From NCBI GenBank assembly GCA_016873255.1, contig VGXR01000002.1, forward strand, positions 37,833 through 101,832: a stretch of 64,000 nucleotides of DNA. Reading direction: 5' to 3'. The notes beneath the pieces were generated by a model. That model did no database searches. It was not told the origin of the DNA and saw only the letters and a list, made by a program, of their open reading frames with translations. Positions 41,531-50,007 of this stretch are shown in pieces (within the stretch, counting starts at the first letter, position 1; every line of letters starts with the position of its first letter). Both the position numbers and the translations under genes were made by a program. Source of the DNA: Planctomycetota bacterium. Its GTDB lineage: Bacteria; Planctomycetota; Phycisphaerae; Phycisphaerales; SM1A02.

Positions 41531-43687
41531 TCACCTCGCGCCGGCATCCGGCGGCACCTTTCGCCCCGCCGCCTTGCACAACTCCGCCACCACCGGATCG
41601 ATCGACCGCTTGCCCGGGAGGTCGAGGTACTCCTTGCCCTCGAACGGCTTGAGCACCGTGGCGGCCCAGAGTTCGCGCACCTTCCTGTCCTTGATGGTGC
41701 GGGCCCACGCCTTCACCTGCGTCGCCAGCTTCTCGCCCGCCTTGCGGCCCTTGGCGCGGTCGGGCGATGCCAGGTAGTCCTCGGCGGCCTTGACGCAGCG
41801 CTCGACGAAGCCCTCCTCGCCGCTCGTCTCGCGCCAGCAGCGCGCGAGGAGCTGCGCGTTGGTGCATCCTTGGCGCGTCAGGTCGGCAAGCAGCGCCGCC
41901 GACTTCTCCGGCGAGCCGGGCGAGGGCAGGGCAAGGACGCGTGCGTGCGCAAGGTCGCGCACGGTGTCGCGGTACAGCTTGCGGTCCGCGGGCACCTTGG
42001 CCTTGTCGAGCGCGGCGTTCAGCGAATCGACGAGCGCGACCGCCGATGCCGCGTCCGGTGCCGCGCCGACCGCCGCCTCCGCCACCGCCATCGCATAGGG
42101 GTTGCGCGAGAGGCCTGCCTCGAGGAACTCGCGGCACTCGCGCGGATCCGCCCGTTCCTCCGCAGGCAGCGCATCCCACGCCCGGCGCATGGCCAGCGTG
42201 TCCACGAGCGACCCGAGGCCGGCGTTCACGCCCCAGGCGATCGTCTGGTGGAACACCATCGGCCGCCGCCCGCCCGTGTCGTCGTAGTTCCATCCCGCGT
42301 GCACGATGGTCACCTCGTCGCCCCCGGTCGCGTACTGCTCGCCCTTGCAGCGGAACACGCCCGACTTGCGGTCGCAGTCCATCTGCACCATCGCGCAGTG
42401 GCCGGGCTGACCCGCGGTGGACGCCGGCACGCCGAGGATGCGCTCGGTGCGTGCGCCGATGTTCCCCATCGTGCCGCACACGCCGCCGTCCTTCCACATC
42501 ATCTGGATGCTGCCGTAGCTGAACGCGAACGGGCTCAGCCGTCGGGCGCTCTGCATGTCGAACTGCTGCGCGATGTCGCCGATGTACTCGCCGTAGGTCC
42601 GTGCCTCGCCGGTCTCCGCGTACCGGCGCCAGATCTCCTCGCGCTCGCGCAGCGGCTGGTCGTCGGCCGCAAGCATCATCAGCACGGGCCACGGCGCGTT
42701 CAGCGGGAAGCGCGGCCAGTTCCACCTCGCCTGCGCACCCTCGGCTGCAGGCGGCCTCCACCTGTCGTTGCGCATGAACCACGCCATCGACTCCGCCGGC
42801 GTCGGCGCACGGTCGCGCTCGGCGGGCATGCGGCCCGTGGCGCGGTATGCATCGTGGAACAGCTCGTGCGCCGCGGCAATGCGCTTGCGCAGCTCGCCGT
42901 CGCCCACCGCGGCGGTGGAGTTCCAGGCCACGGCGCCGTTGCCGCAATTGACGCGGGTCCCGTCGCCGTGCGCCTGCATGTAGGCGTTGAACTCCGCCTG
43001 CAGCGCCGCGGACGCGATCACGTCCGCCGCCGCAAGCGGCCGCACCGCCTTGCGGGTCACCTTGACCGGCTCTCCGCGCGGCCTGGCCACGCCCTTGTCG
43101 TCGTACTCGAGGGGCGGCAGCTCCTCGGCCGTCACGTCGACTTCGACGGGCGCATGGTCCTCGAGGAAGTTCACGACGTGGTCGTTGCGGTCGAGCTTCC
43201 GCTTCGGGTCCTTGGTGTCGACGCGCACGCGCGGGTCGCCGGGCACCTCGAGCGCCAGCGGCTTGCGCGGTGCCACGTCGGGCAGCGTGTCCGCCGGCAC
43301 CGCGCCGTCGGCATCGTTCCAGGTGCCGGCCTTCGGCACGCGCTTGGCGTAGGAGTCCTGCATGGCGAAGGCCAGCGCAAGCTGCGGATAGTCCTTGCGC
43401 ACCGCCTGCTCGCCGAGGTCGATCTCGAGCGATCGCAGCCCAAGCAGCACCGGCAGCGGGTCGGCGCGGCAGCCGTAGACCGAGGTGCGCAGCACGGGAT
43501 CGCGATCGATCCAGTCAAGGAAGTCCTTGGGCAGCCGGATGCCCCGCGACTCGCAGGCATCGAGCGTGCGCCGGCGCGCCGCGTCCACGAATCGACTGAG
43601 CCGCGCATCCCACGAGGGCGGCGCCGCGGCCGCCGCGAGCGCGAGCATCGCGAACGCCAGCGCGGCGAAGGGGCGCAGGCGGGCCAT
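41531..43687 (-). CDS. Secreted protein with transglutaminase-like Cys/His core
   Basis: 718 residues from the ATG at 43687. A GTG one codon upstream overlaps the previous stop. The signal peptide ends near ALAAAAAPP. The middle contains MMWKDGGVCGTMGNIGARTE (Cys about 403), then AGQPGHCAMVQMDCD (His about 429), which resembles the Cys-His part of a transglutaminase/papain-like core. The Asp partner is not certain. A C-terminal helical region of ~200 residues follows. I do not recognise the full-length family. It is translationally coupled to the S46 peptidase upstream, so a role in extracellular peptide processing is a reasonable inference. Confidence 0.75.
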   Translation of the reverse strand: MARLRPFAALAFAMLALAAAAAPPSWDARLSRFVDAARRRTLDACESRGIRLPKDFLDWIDRDPVLRTSVYGCRADPLPVLLGLRSLEIDLGEQAVRKDYPQLALAFAMQDSYAKRVPKAGTWNDADGAVPADTLPDVAPRKPLALEVPGDPRVRVDTKDPKRKLDRNDHVVNFLEDHAPVEVDVTAEELPPLEYDDKGVARPRGEPVKVTRKAVRPLAAADVIASAALQAEFNAYMQAHGDGTRVNCGNGAVAWNSTAAVGDGELRKRIAAAHELFHDAYRATGRMPAERDRAPTPAESMAWFMRNDRWRPPAAEGAQARWNWPRFPLNAPWPVLMMLAADDQPLREREEIWRRYAETGEARTYGEYIGDIAQQFDMQSARRLSPFAFSYGSIQMMWKDGGVCGTMGNIGARTERILGVPASTAGQPGHCAMVQMDCDRKSGVFRCKGEQYATGGDEVTIVHAGWNYDDTGGRRPMVFHQTIAWGVNAGLGSLVDTLAMRRAWDALPAEERADPRECREFLEAGLSRNPYAMAVAEAAVGAAPDAASAVALVDSLNAALDKAKVPADRKLYRDTVRDLAHARVLALPSPGSPEKSAALLADLTRQGCTNAQLLARCWRETSGEEGFVERCVKAAEDYLASPDRAKGRKAGEKLATQVKAWARTIKDRKVRELWAATVLKPFEGKEYLDLPGKRSIDPVVAELCKAAGRKVPPDAGAR

Positions 43688-45753
43688 CACCGCGCGTCAC
43701 CTCGCGTTGTCAGCTCCGTGACCAGCGCCCCGGCGTCGTACACGGTCCGCATGGCTTCCAGCATCCCGCGCACGTCCACGGACACGGCGCGGTTGCGGGT
43801 CATGTCGAAGACCACGTCGCCCGCGAGGCTGTCGAGGTTCCCGTCGAAGATCAGTCCCACCACGCGCCCCTGCGCATCGACCATCGGCGAGCCCGAGTTG
43901 CCGCCGATGATGTCGTTGGTGCTCACCAGGTTGAACGGAGTCGCCTGGGACAGCTTGGCCCTTGCGTCGATCCACGACTTCGGCAGCTCGAACGCCGGGT
44001 CCCCCGCGCGCGATTCGGCGCGCGTGAACGTGCCGCCGAGCGTGGTGAACGCGGGCACCTTCGTTCCGTCCTCGGTGGTCCAGCCCTTGACGGTGCCGTA
44101 GCTCATGCGGAGCGTGAACGTGGCATCGGGGTACACCGAGTCACCGAATGCCGCGAACCGCGCCGCGGCGATCTTCGCGTATCCGTCGCGCTGCGGCGAC
44201 TGCACCTGGTCCTCCCAGGCCTTGCGCGCGGCACGCGCGTCTGCATCGATCGACGCCATGAACGCGATCATCGGGTCGTTCATGTCGGGCGCGCGCCGGG
44301 CGGCAACGTCGGCGAGCTTCGTGCCGCGCACCAGCTCGGTGGCGCGCGCGCGCGGGCCTTTCCCCGCGAGCAGCCGCTTCACCAGCGGGTCGTCGAGCCC
44401 GCGCTCCTCCGCCAGGCCCGAGAGCATCCACGTCATCCGCTCGATCTCGAGCTGCGGGTAGATCGGCGCCGGCGAGTACAGGCCCGACTCGAGCGACTCG
44501 CGGTTGGCGTCGCCGTACTCCGGCAGGCGGTCCGCGCTCGGCTTCGCGTCCTCTGCCTTCATGCGCAGCAGCGCGCGCGCGATGCCTGCGAGCTCCCCGC
44601 CCCGCATCCGGCGCTCGAGCGCGAAGTAGTCGGGAGCCAGCCGCTTCCAGGCCTCGAGCGATTCGGCCACCATGCGCCGGCCGTCCTCGAAGTCCTTGGC
44701 CTCGGGCTTTCCGGCAAGGCGCTTGAGGAGCGCCGCCTCCTCCGCGCGCTTCGATTCCACCAGCGCCGGGTCCTGCAGCGCGTCGAGCAGCCCCTGCGTC
44801 GCCTTGCGTCCATTCTGCGTGCCGAAGAAGTCCTCTCGAACGATGCGCGCCTCCTCGGCACCGCGACCCATGAAGGTCGTCTGCTTCACCTCGCTGCGCC
44901 ACAGCCGCCGCAGGCCCATCGGCTCCTCGACGTCGCGCATGAACGCAACGTGGTCCGCCGTGTAGAGCCGGTTCGTGCTGCCGGGGTGGCCCCACGTGAA
45001 GACCAGCTCGCCTTCCTTGGCGCCGTCGGCATCCCACTCCAGGAAATGCCCGGGCCTGAGCGGCTTGCCGTCCTCGTAGATGCGGAAGAAGCAGCAGTCG
45101 AGGTCGTAGCGCGGGAACTCGAAGTTGTCCGCGTCGCCCCCGAAGAACGCGATCGCGGTCTCGGGCGCGAACACCAGCCGCACGTCGCGGTAGGTGCGGT
45201 AGCGGTACAGGTGGTAGCGGCTGCCCTGCCAGAGCGTGACCACCTCGCTCGTGAGGCCCGTGGCCTTCTCGCTCTCGTCCTCGATGGCCGTGATCGCCTT
45301 GCGCCGCGCGGCACCCGCAGCGGCCACGTCGGCGGCGCCCCTGGCGGCGGCGTTCACGCGGTCGGTGACGTCCTCGATCGACCACAGCACGTTGAGCTCC
45401 AGGTCGGGGCAGGGCAGCTCCTGCCCCCTGTCGCGCGCCAGGAATCCGGTTTTCAGGAGGTCGCGCTCCGGCGTCGACAGCTTCGCGAGCATGTCGCTCC
45501 CCACGTGGTGGTTTGTCATCACCAGCCCGTTCGCGCTGACGATCGACCCCGACCCGCCCGTCGAGAACCGCACCGCCGACTTCTGCAGGTGCTCGAGCAG
45601 CGCCGGCGTGGCCTCGAACCCGTGCTTCGCCTTCAGCTCCGCCGCCGGGATGGCGTTCGGAAGCCACATGCCTTCCTCCGCGACGGCGGGGGAGGTGAGC
45701 GAGGCCATCAGTGCGAGCGTCGCGGAAGCAGCCGTTGCATGAGGCGTGCGCAT
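43687..45753 (-). CDS. S46-family dipeptidyl-peptidase (DPP7/DPP11-like)
   Basis: 688 residues from the ATG at 45753, which opens a signal peptide (cleavage near SPAVAEEG). An ATG at 45771 would add six residues but leaves a poorer signal. The triad is clear: His in LVMTNHHVGSDM, Asp in FFGGDADNFEFPRYD and Ser in IIGGNSGSPMVDAQG. The N-terminal GMWLPNAIP matches the GMW(L/T) start of S46 enzymes, whose free N-terminus positions the substrate. These periplasmic enzymes remove dipeptides from peptides. The bulky-hydrophobic (DPP7) and acidic (DPP11) specificities cannot be separated by eye. It is followed by an overlapping secreted-protein gene. Confidence 0.93.
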   Translation of the reverse strand: MRTPHATAASATLALMASLTSPAVAEEGMWLPNAIPAAELKAKHGFEATPALLEHLQKSAVRFSTGGSGSIVSANGLVMTNHHVGSDMLAKLSTPERDLLKTGFLARDRGQELPCPDLELNVLWSIEDVTDRVNAAARGAADVAAAGAARRKAITAIEDESEKATGLTSEVVTLWQGSRYHLYRYRTYRDVRLVFAPETAIAFFGGDADNFEFPRYDLDCCFFRIYEDGKPLRPGHFLEWDADGAKEGELVFTWGHPGSTNRLYTADHVAFMRDVEEPMGLRRLWRSEVKQTTFMGRGAEEARIVREDFFGTQNGRKATQGLLDALQDPALVESKRAEEAALLKRLAGKPEAKDFEDGRRMVAESLEAWKRLAPDYFALERRMRGGELAGIARALLRMKAEDAKPSADRLPEYGDANRESLESGLYSPAPIYPQLEIERMTWMLSGLAEERGLDDPLVKRLLAGKGPRARATELVRGTKLADVAARRAPDMNDPMIAFMASIDADARAARKAWEDQVQSPQRDGYAKIAAARFAAFGDSVYPDATFTLRMSYGTVKGWTTEDGTKVPAFTTLGGTFTRAESRAGDPAFELPKSWIDARAKLSQATPFNLVSTNDIIGGNSGSPMVDAQGRVVGLIFDGNLDSLAGDVVFDMTRNRAVSVDVRGMLEAMRTVYDAGALVTELTTRGDAR

Positions 45754-45759
45754 GCGCGC

Positions 45760-45765
45760 AGGGTA
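45760..45765 (-). promoter_or_regulatory. Candidate -10 hexamer for the S46 peptidase operon
   Basis: TACCCT on the minus strand ends 6 nt before the ATG at 45753, which also supports that start over 45771. Confidence 0.45.
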
Positions 45766-45800
45766 GTTCATGCCGCATCGATGCCCGTGGGCGTCATGGC

Positions 45801-45806
45801 TACCAT
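45801..45806 (+). promoter_or_regulatory. Candidate -10 hexamer for the lipoprotein/agmatinase operon
   Basis: TACCAT ends 8 nt before the ATG at 45815. It is divergent from the peptidase hexamer 35 bp away. Confidence 0.45.
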
Positions 45807-45814
45807 CCGACCCC

Positions 45815-46369
45815 ATGACCGCTTTGCGCCCGATCCTCGTGCTTGGCACTTCCGCGGTCCTCGTCTCGCTCCTCGCCCTCCCCGGCTGCGCCGGCCGCAT
45901 GGCGGCCGGGCGGATCGCGCAGCGCGTGGCCAAGGGCAACCAGTCCGACCCCGCAGCCGCGGAGTACCGCACGCTGATGGACGCGCACAACGCCTTCTAC
46001 GCCGCGATCAACCAGGTCTGCGCCGGCGATGCCGCGCCGATGGCGGCGGTGTGGTCGCACGAGAACGACGTCTCCGACTTCGGCCCCGACGGGCAGATGC
46101 ACCTCGGCTGGAACGCCGTCGACGCGCAGTTCCGCAAGGAAGCCGCCATGAAGTTGGGCGGCACCGTGGCGTGCGAGGGCCTGCGGGTGGTCGAGGGGTC
46201 CGACTACGGCGTCACCACCTGCACCGAGGTCGGTCGCGGCATGATGATCGACGGGAAGCCCGCCGAGCTGCGCTTCCGATCCACCAACGTCTTCCGCAAG
46301 GAAGGCGACTGCTGGCGCATGGTGCACCACCACACCGATCGCTCGGCGCCGATGGAGGCGAAGCGCTGA
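45815..46369 (+). CDS. Lipoprotein with NTF2/SnoaL-like (DUF4440-type) domain
   Basis: 184 residues. The lipoprotein signal has lipobox LALPGC (Cys about 26). The mature domain shows the cone-fold order: helix (YRTLMDAHNAFYAAINQVCAG), MAAVWSHENDVSDFGPDGQMHLGWNAVDAQF, then strands ending in FRSTNVFRKEGDCWRMVHHHTD. The AVWSHENDVSDFGP and WRMVHHHTD blocks are common in SnoaL-like proteins that bind small ligands. No enzymatic role can be assigned. Its stop overlaps the start of the agmatinase-family gene (TGATG), so they are co-translated. Confidence 0.8.
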   Translation: MTALRPILVLGTSAVLVSLLALPGCAGRMAAGRIAQRVAKGNQSDPAAAEYRTLMDAHNAFYAAINQVCAGDAAPMAAVWSHENDVSDFGPDGQMHLGWNAVDAQFRKEAAMKLGGTVACEGLRVVEGSDYGVTTCTEVGRGMMIDGKPAELRFRSTNVFRKEGDCWRMVHHHTDRSAPMEAKR

Positions 46370-47445
46370 TGCCACGGAAGGCTCGCCCTCCCGCCGCCCC
46401 CGTCGTCGCGTCCGGCTTCGACCCCGATGCCGCCGCCACGGGCGACGGCCTCTTCGGGCTCGACACGCTGCCCGAGGCCGCGAAGGTCGTCGTCATCCCG
46501 GTGCCGTTCGACGCCACCACCAGCTACCGCCCGGGCACGGCGCGCGGCCCCGAGCACGTGCTTGAGGCAAGCAAGCAGGTCGATCTCGAGGACATCCAGT
46601 ACGGGCCGATCTGGCAGGCAGGCATCGCCATGCTTCCCGTGCCGAAGGACATCGCCGCGCTCTCGAAGCGCGCGCGCGCGGCCGCGGAGCCCGTGATCAT
46701 GGCGGGCGGTGCCGAGCCCGGCAACAAGGCCCACGCCAAGGCGGTTGCCGCCGTGGACGCGGCCAGCGAGCGCGTGCACGGCTACGTGGCGCTTGAGGCC
46801 GAGCGCATCCTCGACCGCGGCGCCATCCCCGCGGTCCTCGGCGGCGACCACTCGTCGCCGTTCGGGCTGATTGCCGAGCTGTCGATGCGCCATCCCGGCA
46901 TGGGCATACTGCAGATCGATGCGCACGCGGACCTGCGCGACAGCTTCGAGGGCTTCGCATGGAGCCACGCGAGCATCTTCCACAACGTGATGACGCGCCT
47001 GCCCGGCGTCGGCAGGCTGGTGCAGGTCGGCATCCGCGACGTCGGCTCGCGCGAGGTGCAGTTCGGGCGTTCCTCCAAGGGCCGCGTCAAGACGTTCTAC
47101 GACCAGCGCCTTCGCGACCGGCAGTTCGGCGGCGCGACCTGGACGAAGGTGTGCAAGGAGGTCATCGCCGCGCTGCCGAAGGACGTCTACGTGTCCTTCG
47201 ATATCGACGGCCTGACCAGCGAGCACTGCCCGCACACGGGCACCCCGGTGCCGGGCGGCCTCACGTTCCCCGAGGTCTGCCACCTGCTGGAGCTCCTCTC
47301 GGCGAGCGGACGCCGCGTGATCGGCTTTGACCTTTGCGAGGTAGCGCCGGGTGCCCCCGGCGACGAGTGGAACGGCTGCGTCGGGGCGCGCGTCCTGTAC
47401 AAGCTCATCGGCTGCGCGCTGCGGAGCCGGAAAATGAGGGATTGA
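46369..47445 (+). CDS. Agmatinase/arginase-family ureohydrolase
   Basis: 358 residues. The binuclear manganese site is complete: GGDHSS (near 161), DAHADLRD (near 186) and SFDIDGL (near 283, the family's SxDxDxxDP strand, here with DGLTSEHCP). CHTGTPVPGGL-type sequence follows (here PHTGTPVPGGLTFPE). Length and motifs fit SpeB-like agmatinases, which hydrolyse agmatine to putrescine and urea; guanidinobutyrase or formimidoylglutamase activity cannot be excluded. The first ~40 residues are an extension not found in E. coli SpeB. It is translated together with the SnoaL-like lipoprotein upstream. Another polyamine-related gene, the deoxyhypusine-synthase-family one, lies 24 kb away. Confidence 0.92.
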   Translation: MPRKARPPAAPVVASGFDPDAAATGDGLFGLDTLPEAAKVVVIPVPFDATTSYRPGTARGPEHVLEASKQVDLEDIQYGPIWQAGIAMLPVPKDIAALSKRARAAAEPVIMAGGAEPGNKAHAKAVAAVDAASERVHGYVALEAERILDRGAIPAVLGGDHSSPFGLIAELSMRHPGMGILQIDAHADLRDSFEGFAWSHASIFHNVMTRLPGVGRLVQVGIRDVGSREVQFGRSSKGRVKTFYDQRLRDRQFGGATWTKVCKEVIAALPKDVYVSFDIDGLTSEHCPHTGTPVPGGLTFPEVCHLLELLSASGRRVIGFDLCEVAPGAPGDEWNGCVGARVLYKLIGCALRSRKMRD

Positions 47446-47483
47446 CGCCGGGCATCGAGGTGCGACGCCGGGCATCGAGGTGC
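47444..47483. repeat. Two tandem copies of a 20-bp repeat
   Basis: Two identical, directly adjacent 20-bp units beginning GACGCCGGGCATC start inside the agmatinase stop codon and end at the join with a transporter fragment. Too few copies for a CRISPR or VNTR call. It probably marks a rearrangement point. Confidence 0.7.
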
Positions 47484-47505
47484 GAGTTTCCGTCCCGCGC
47501 CCCTT

Positions 47506-47619
47506 GAGCGCCGAGACGACGAGCCGCTTCGCCGTGTCGATCGACGCCGACACCAGCAATCGTCCGCCGACGAGCAGCAGTGCGAGCCCCGCGAGGAACT
47601 GGAGCCAGTGGCCTGTCAC
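47506..47619 (-). pseudogene. N-terminal fragment of a CaCA-type Na+/Ca2+ antiporter
   Basis: A GTG at 47619 opens about 38 residues (HWLQFLAGLALLLVGGRLLV, then AKRLVVSAL) that match the first helix and following loop of YrbG-like cation exchangers. The next expected block, VIGLTxVAFGTSxPEL, is missing and the frame passes into unrelated sequence up to the 20-bp tandem repeat. Its start overlaps the stop of the dehydrogenase remnant, a normal operon spacing that has outlived both genes. Confidence 0.55.
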
Positions 47620-47850
47620 GGGTGCGGCCGGCCGGTGGGCGCCCTCGGCGCAGCCGCAGGCGCCACGACCCGACGCGCGTCCACGAGGTTCGCCTCGGCC
47701 ACGCGGCCTGCGGCGTGGTCCAGCGCATTGTGGACTGTGGTCGCGACACGATGTCCGACTCGCCCAGCAGCCTGCTGAGCGGCTCGTAGCGGACGCCCAT
47801 CGCTTCGCAGCGCGGATTCGGCGCCGGCGACTCGCGGTGACTTACGATCG
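47616..47850 (-). pseudogene. Remnant of a D-2-hydroxyacid dehydrogenase gene
   Basis: The upstream part reads RCEAMGVRYEPLSRLLGESD then IVS in one frame. This matches the strand-loop after the NAD site of D-isomer-specific 2-hydroxyacid dehydrogenases, where LHxPLT should follow. Instead, at about 47742, the frame changes to TVHNALDHAAGRVAEANLVD and a stop at 47616, which could be the very C-terminus of the same protein. The NAD-binding Gly-rich loop and the catalytic Arg, Glu and His are absent. The other end is cut at the promoter of the AhpD-like gene on the opposite strand. The second segment's assignment is tentative. Confidence 0.5.
47843..47848 (+). promoter_or_regulatory. Candidate -10 hexamer for the AhpD-like/DUF418 operon
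   Basis: TACGAT ends 6 nt before the ATG at 47855. It lies right at the boundary with the fragment region. Confidence 0.5.
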
Positions 47851-47854
47851 TCGC

Positions 47855-48409
47855 ATGGCCCACATCGCCCTGCCTTCGGACGTTCCCGGGATCCGTGGTC
47901 CGCTGGCGTTCCGCCCGGACGCCGCGAAGCACCTGCTGGGCCTCGCCGAGACCATCCTGCGCCAGCCTGCCAGCCTCGAGCCCGGCGAACGCGAGACCAT
48001 CGCCACGTGGACCTCGCACCTGAACGGCTGCCGCTTCTGTACCAAGTCGCACGCCGCCGCCGCCCGCGCGTGGCTCGGTGCCGAGCGATCAGCGGCGCTC
48101 GACCGGCTCCTGGCCTCGAACGACACCGGCGGCTTCACGCCCAAGATGCAGGCGCTGCTCGAGATCTCGCGGGCGCTCCAGGCCTGCGTCCTCGGCGTGC
48201 GACCGCAGCACGTCGAGGCTGCCCGCGCCGCGGGCGCGACCGACATGGACATCCACGACCCCGTCCTCATCTTCGCGGCCTTCTGCATGTACAACCGCTA
48301 CGTCGAGGGCCTCGGGACGAGGGAGGCGGCCGAGGCGGAGTACGAGCCGGTGGGCCGTCGGCTGCGCGACCATGATCACGTACGGCCAGAGCGGGATGCC
48401 CAGGCATGA
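47855..48409 (+). CDS. AhpD-like/carboxymuconolactone decarboxylase-family protein
   Basis: 184 residues. The redox motif CxxC with a downstream His, LNGCRFCTKSHAAAA at ~50-64, is the AhpD/peroxidase-related signature. Helices before and after match the CMD fold (FRPDAAKHLLGLAETIL, and ALLEISRALQACVLG). Such proteins act as alkylhydroperoxidases or disulfide relays, usually as oligomers in the cytoplasm. The ATG is inside the four-base overlap system with the next gene (stop of this gene overlaps the DUF418 start, ATGA). Physiological partner unknown. Confidence 0.85.
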   Translation: MAHIALPSDVPGIRGPLAFRPDAAKHLLGLAETILRQPASLEPGERETIATWTSHLNGCRFCTKSHAAAARAWLGAERSAALDRLLASNDTGGFTPKMQALLEISRALQACVLGVRPQHVEAARAAGATDMDIHDPVLIFAAFCMYNRYVEGLGTREAAEAEYEPVGRRLRDHDHVRPERDAQA

Positions 48410-49668
48410 ACGCCCCCGTCCCGAGGCTCGAGCGCAACGCCGGCATCGACTTCGCCCGGGGCATGGCGCTGCTGGGCATCATCCTGGTGAATGCGCGGTT
48501 CTTCTTCCTGCCGATAGGGTGCGAGGTGGGGCAAGGTCCGCTGCCGGAGGGGCTTGGACGATCGACCCTCGATTGGGCGGTGTATGACGCGGTCGATGCG
48601 CTCGCGACGTTCAAGTTCATCTCGATCTTCTCGCTGCTCTTCGGGTTCGGGCTCGCCCAGCAGGCGGCGCGGGCGGCCGCGAGCGGACGGTCTCGCTGGC
48701 CGAACGCGCTGCGCAGGTTGGCGCTCATGCTTGCAGTCGGCGCAGTGCACGGACTGGTCATCTGGTACGGCGACATCCTGACCCTCTACGCGCTGCTTGG
48801 CCTGCTGGTGGTCGCGTGCATCGGGCTTGACGACCGATGGCTCCGGCGCGTCACGATCGGCGTGCTTGCGGTGATCCTGCTGATCACGCTCGCCGGCATG
48901 GCGCTGCAATGGGCGTTCGCCGACGCAGTGGCGGCGGCCGTGCCGGCGGAACCGGCCGCCGACCCGGCCGCGGGGCCCGTGCGGGGCTTCGATGCCATGC
49001 TGGCGGCGGAGTTCAACCCGGCCAGCCCGGAGTGGATTGAGGCTGAGACGAGCGCGTTCCGCACCGGTCCGTGGCATGAGGCGCTGCTCTTCCGCGCGGC
49101 CGGCTACCTGTTCGGCACGCTGGCGGCGCCGTTCAGCTACGGATGGCAGTCCTTCATGATGATGCTGCTTGGCGTGTGGGCGCAGCGATCCGGGCTCTTC
49201 GCGGCGGACGCATCGGGGCGGAGGCGCCGACTCGCCACCCGGCTCATCCTGGCCGGGCTTCCGTTCGCCGCGCTCGCGGTGCTTCCGTGGTGGCTGCTCG
49301 GGCGCGAGAGCGGCGCCGCCATGGCGCTGACGGGGCTTGGGCTGTCCCTGAGCGCGATCCTCCTGCCGGTGGGCTACGCGTGCCTGGCGGTCGAGTTCGG
49401 CCCGCGGCTGCCGGCCATCCTGCGCGCACCCGTGCAGGCGGCGGGATCGATCGGCCTCACCGTCTACCTGGGCGAGTCGATCGTGTGCACCATGATCGCA
49501 TCCTGGTGGGGGCTTGCGATGTTCGGCACGATGGGCGACGCGCGATTCACCACGGTCGCGGTGGGTGTGTGGGCCGCGCTTGCGGTTGCCGCGCTGGCAT
49601 GGACCAGGTTCGTCGGCGATGGCCCCATGGAACGCCTGTGGCGCTGGGTGACGTACGGGCCGCGCTGA
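48406..49668 (+). CDS. DUF418 (YeiB-like) membrane protein
   Basis: 420 residues with about ten membrane segments. The family signature is at the N-terminus (RNAGIDFARGMALLGIILVNA) and in the FGFGLAQQAARAA, LRRLALMLAVGAVHGLVIWYGDIL and GSIGLTVYLGESIVC segments. DUF418/YeiB proteins are uncharacterised inner-membrane proteins resembling acyltransferase-3 or heparan-acetyltransferase-like folds. It overlaps the AhpD-like gene by four bases and is followed by ~150 bp without a gene before tRNA-Val. Confidence 0.88.
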   Translation: MNAPVPRLERNAGIDFARGMALLGIILVNARFFFLPIGCEVGQGPLPEGLGRSTLDWAVYDAVDALATFKFISIFSLLFGFGLAQQAARAAASGRSRWPNALRRLALMLAVGAVHGLVIWYGDILTLYALLGLLVVACIGLDDRWLRRVTIGVLAVILLITLAGMALQWAFADAVAAAVPAEPAADPAAGPVRGFDAMLAAEFNPASPEWIEAETSAFRTGPWHEALLFRAAGYLFGTLAAPFSYGWQSFMMMLLGVWAQRSGLFAADASGRRRRLATRLILAGLPFAALAVLPWWLLGRESGAAMALTGLGLSLSAILLPVGYACLAVEFGPRLPAILRAPVQAAGSIGLTVYLGESIVCTMIASWWGLAMFGTMGDARFTTVAVGVWAALAVAALAWTRFVGDGPMERLWRWVTYGPR

Positions 49669-49793
49669 ATCCCGGCCGCGCCTGCGCCGCGCCAGGTGGT
49701 GGTGCAAGATTGGGGTGATTCGGGGCCTTCTCGGGGTGCGTCACGGCAACCCGACCGGAAAATTCACGCCCTGCATCTCTGCATCAACGACAA

Positions 49794-49816
49794 ACCCGCA
49801 GGCAATGCCTGCGGGT
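49794..49816 (-). terminator. Terminator-like hairpin after tRNA-Val
   Basis: Read on the minus strand, ACCCGCAGGC pairs with GCCTGCGGGT around a 3-nt loop and is followed by TTGT, 10 nt beyond the tRNA 3' end. Confidence 0.65.
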
Positions 49817-49825
49817 CTGCTTGAA

Positions 49826-49899
49826 TGGGCGATACTGGATTCGAACCAGTGACCCCACGCGTGTGATGCGTGTGCTCTAGCCAGCTGAGCTAATCGCCC
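49826..49899 (-). tRNA. tRNA-Val (anticodon CAC)
   Basis: 74 nt with a complete cloverleaf on the minus strand. The acceptor stem is GGGCGAT/ATCGCCC with discriminator A. The D arm is GCTC/GAGC. The anticodon stem CACGC/GCGTG has loop ATCACAC, giving anticodon CAC, which reads GUG. The T arm is ACTGG-TTCGAAT-CCAGT. The terminal CCA is not encoded. Confidence 0.93.
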
Positions 49900-49909
49900 G
49901 GAGCGCCGG

Positions 49910-49915
49910 ATTGTA
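49910..49915 (-). promoter_or_regulatory. -10 hexamer of tRNA-Val
   Basis: TACAAT on the minus strand, ending 10 nt before the mature tRNA 5' end. Confidence 0.55.
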
Positions 49916-50007
49916 GCGGAAGCCCTGCCGATCGTCCCTGCGCGCGCCCTGCAGTTATCAGCGGCAGCACGGGGTTTCGTGGACTCCGCCGCGCGGCGCC
50001 GCGCCCC

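Noticed and set aside
45815..46369. SnoaL-like lipoprotein as an immunity protein
   Set aside because: It is coupled to an agmatinase-family gene and there is no toxin candidate nearby.
47444..47483. Tandem 20-bp repeat as a CRISPR or integration site
   Set aside because: Only two directly adjacent copies, no spacers, no cas genes and no integrase nearby.
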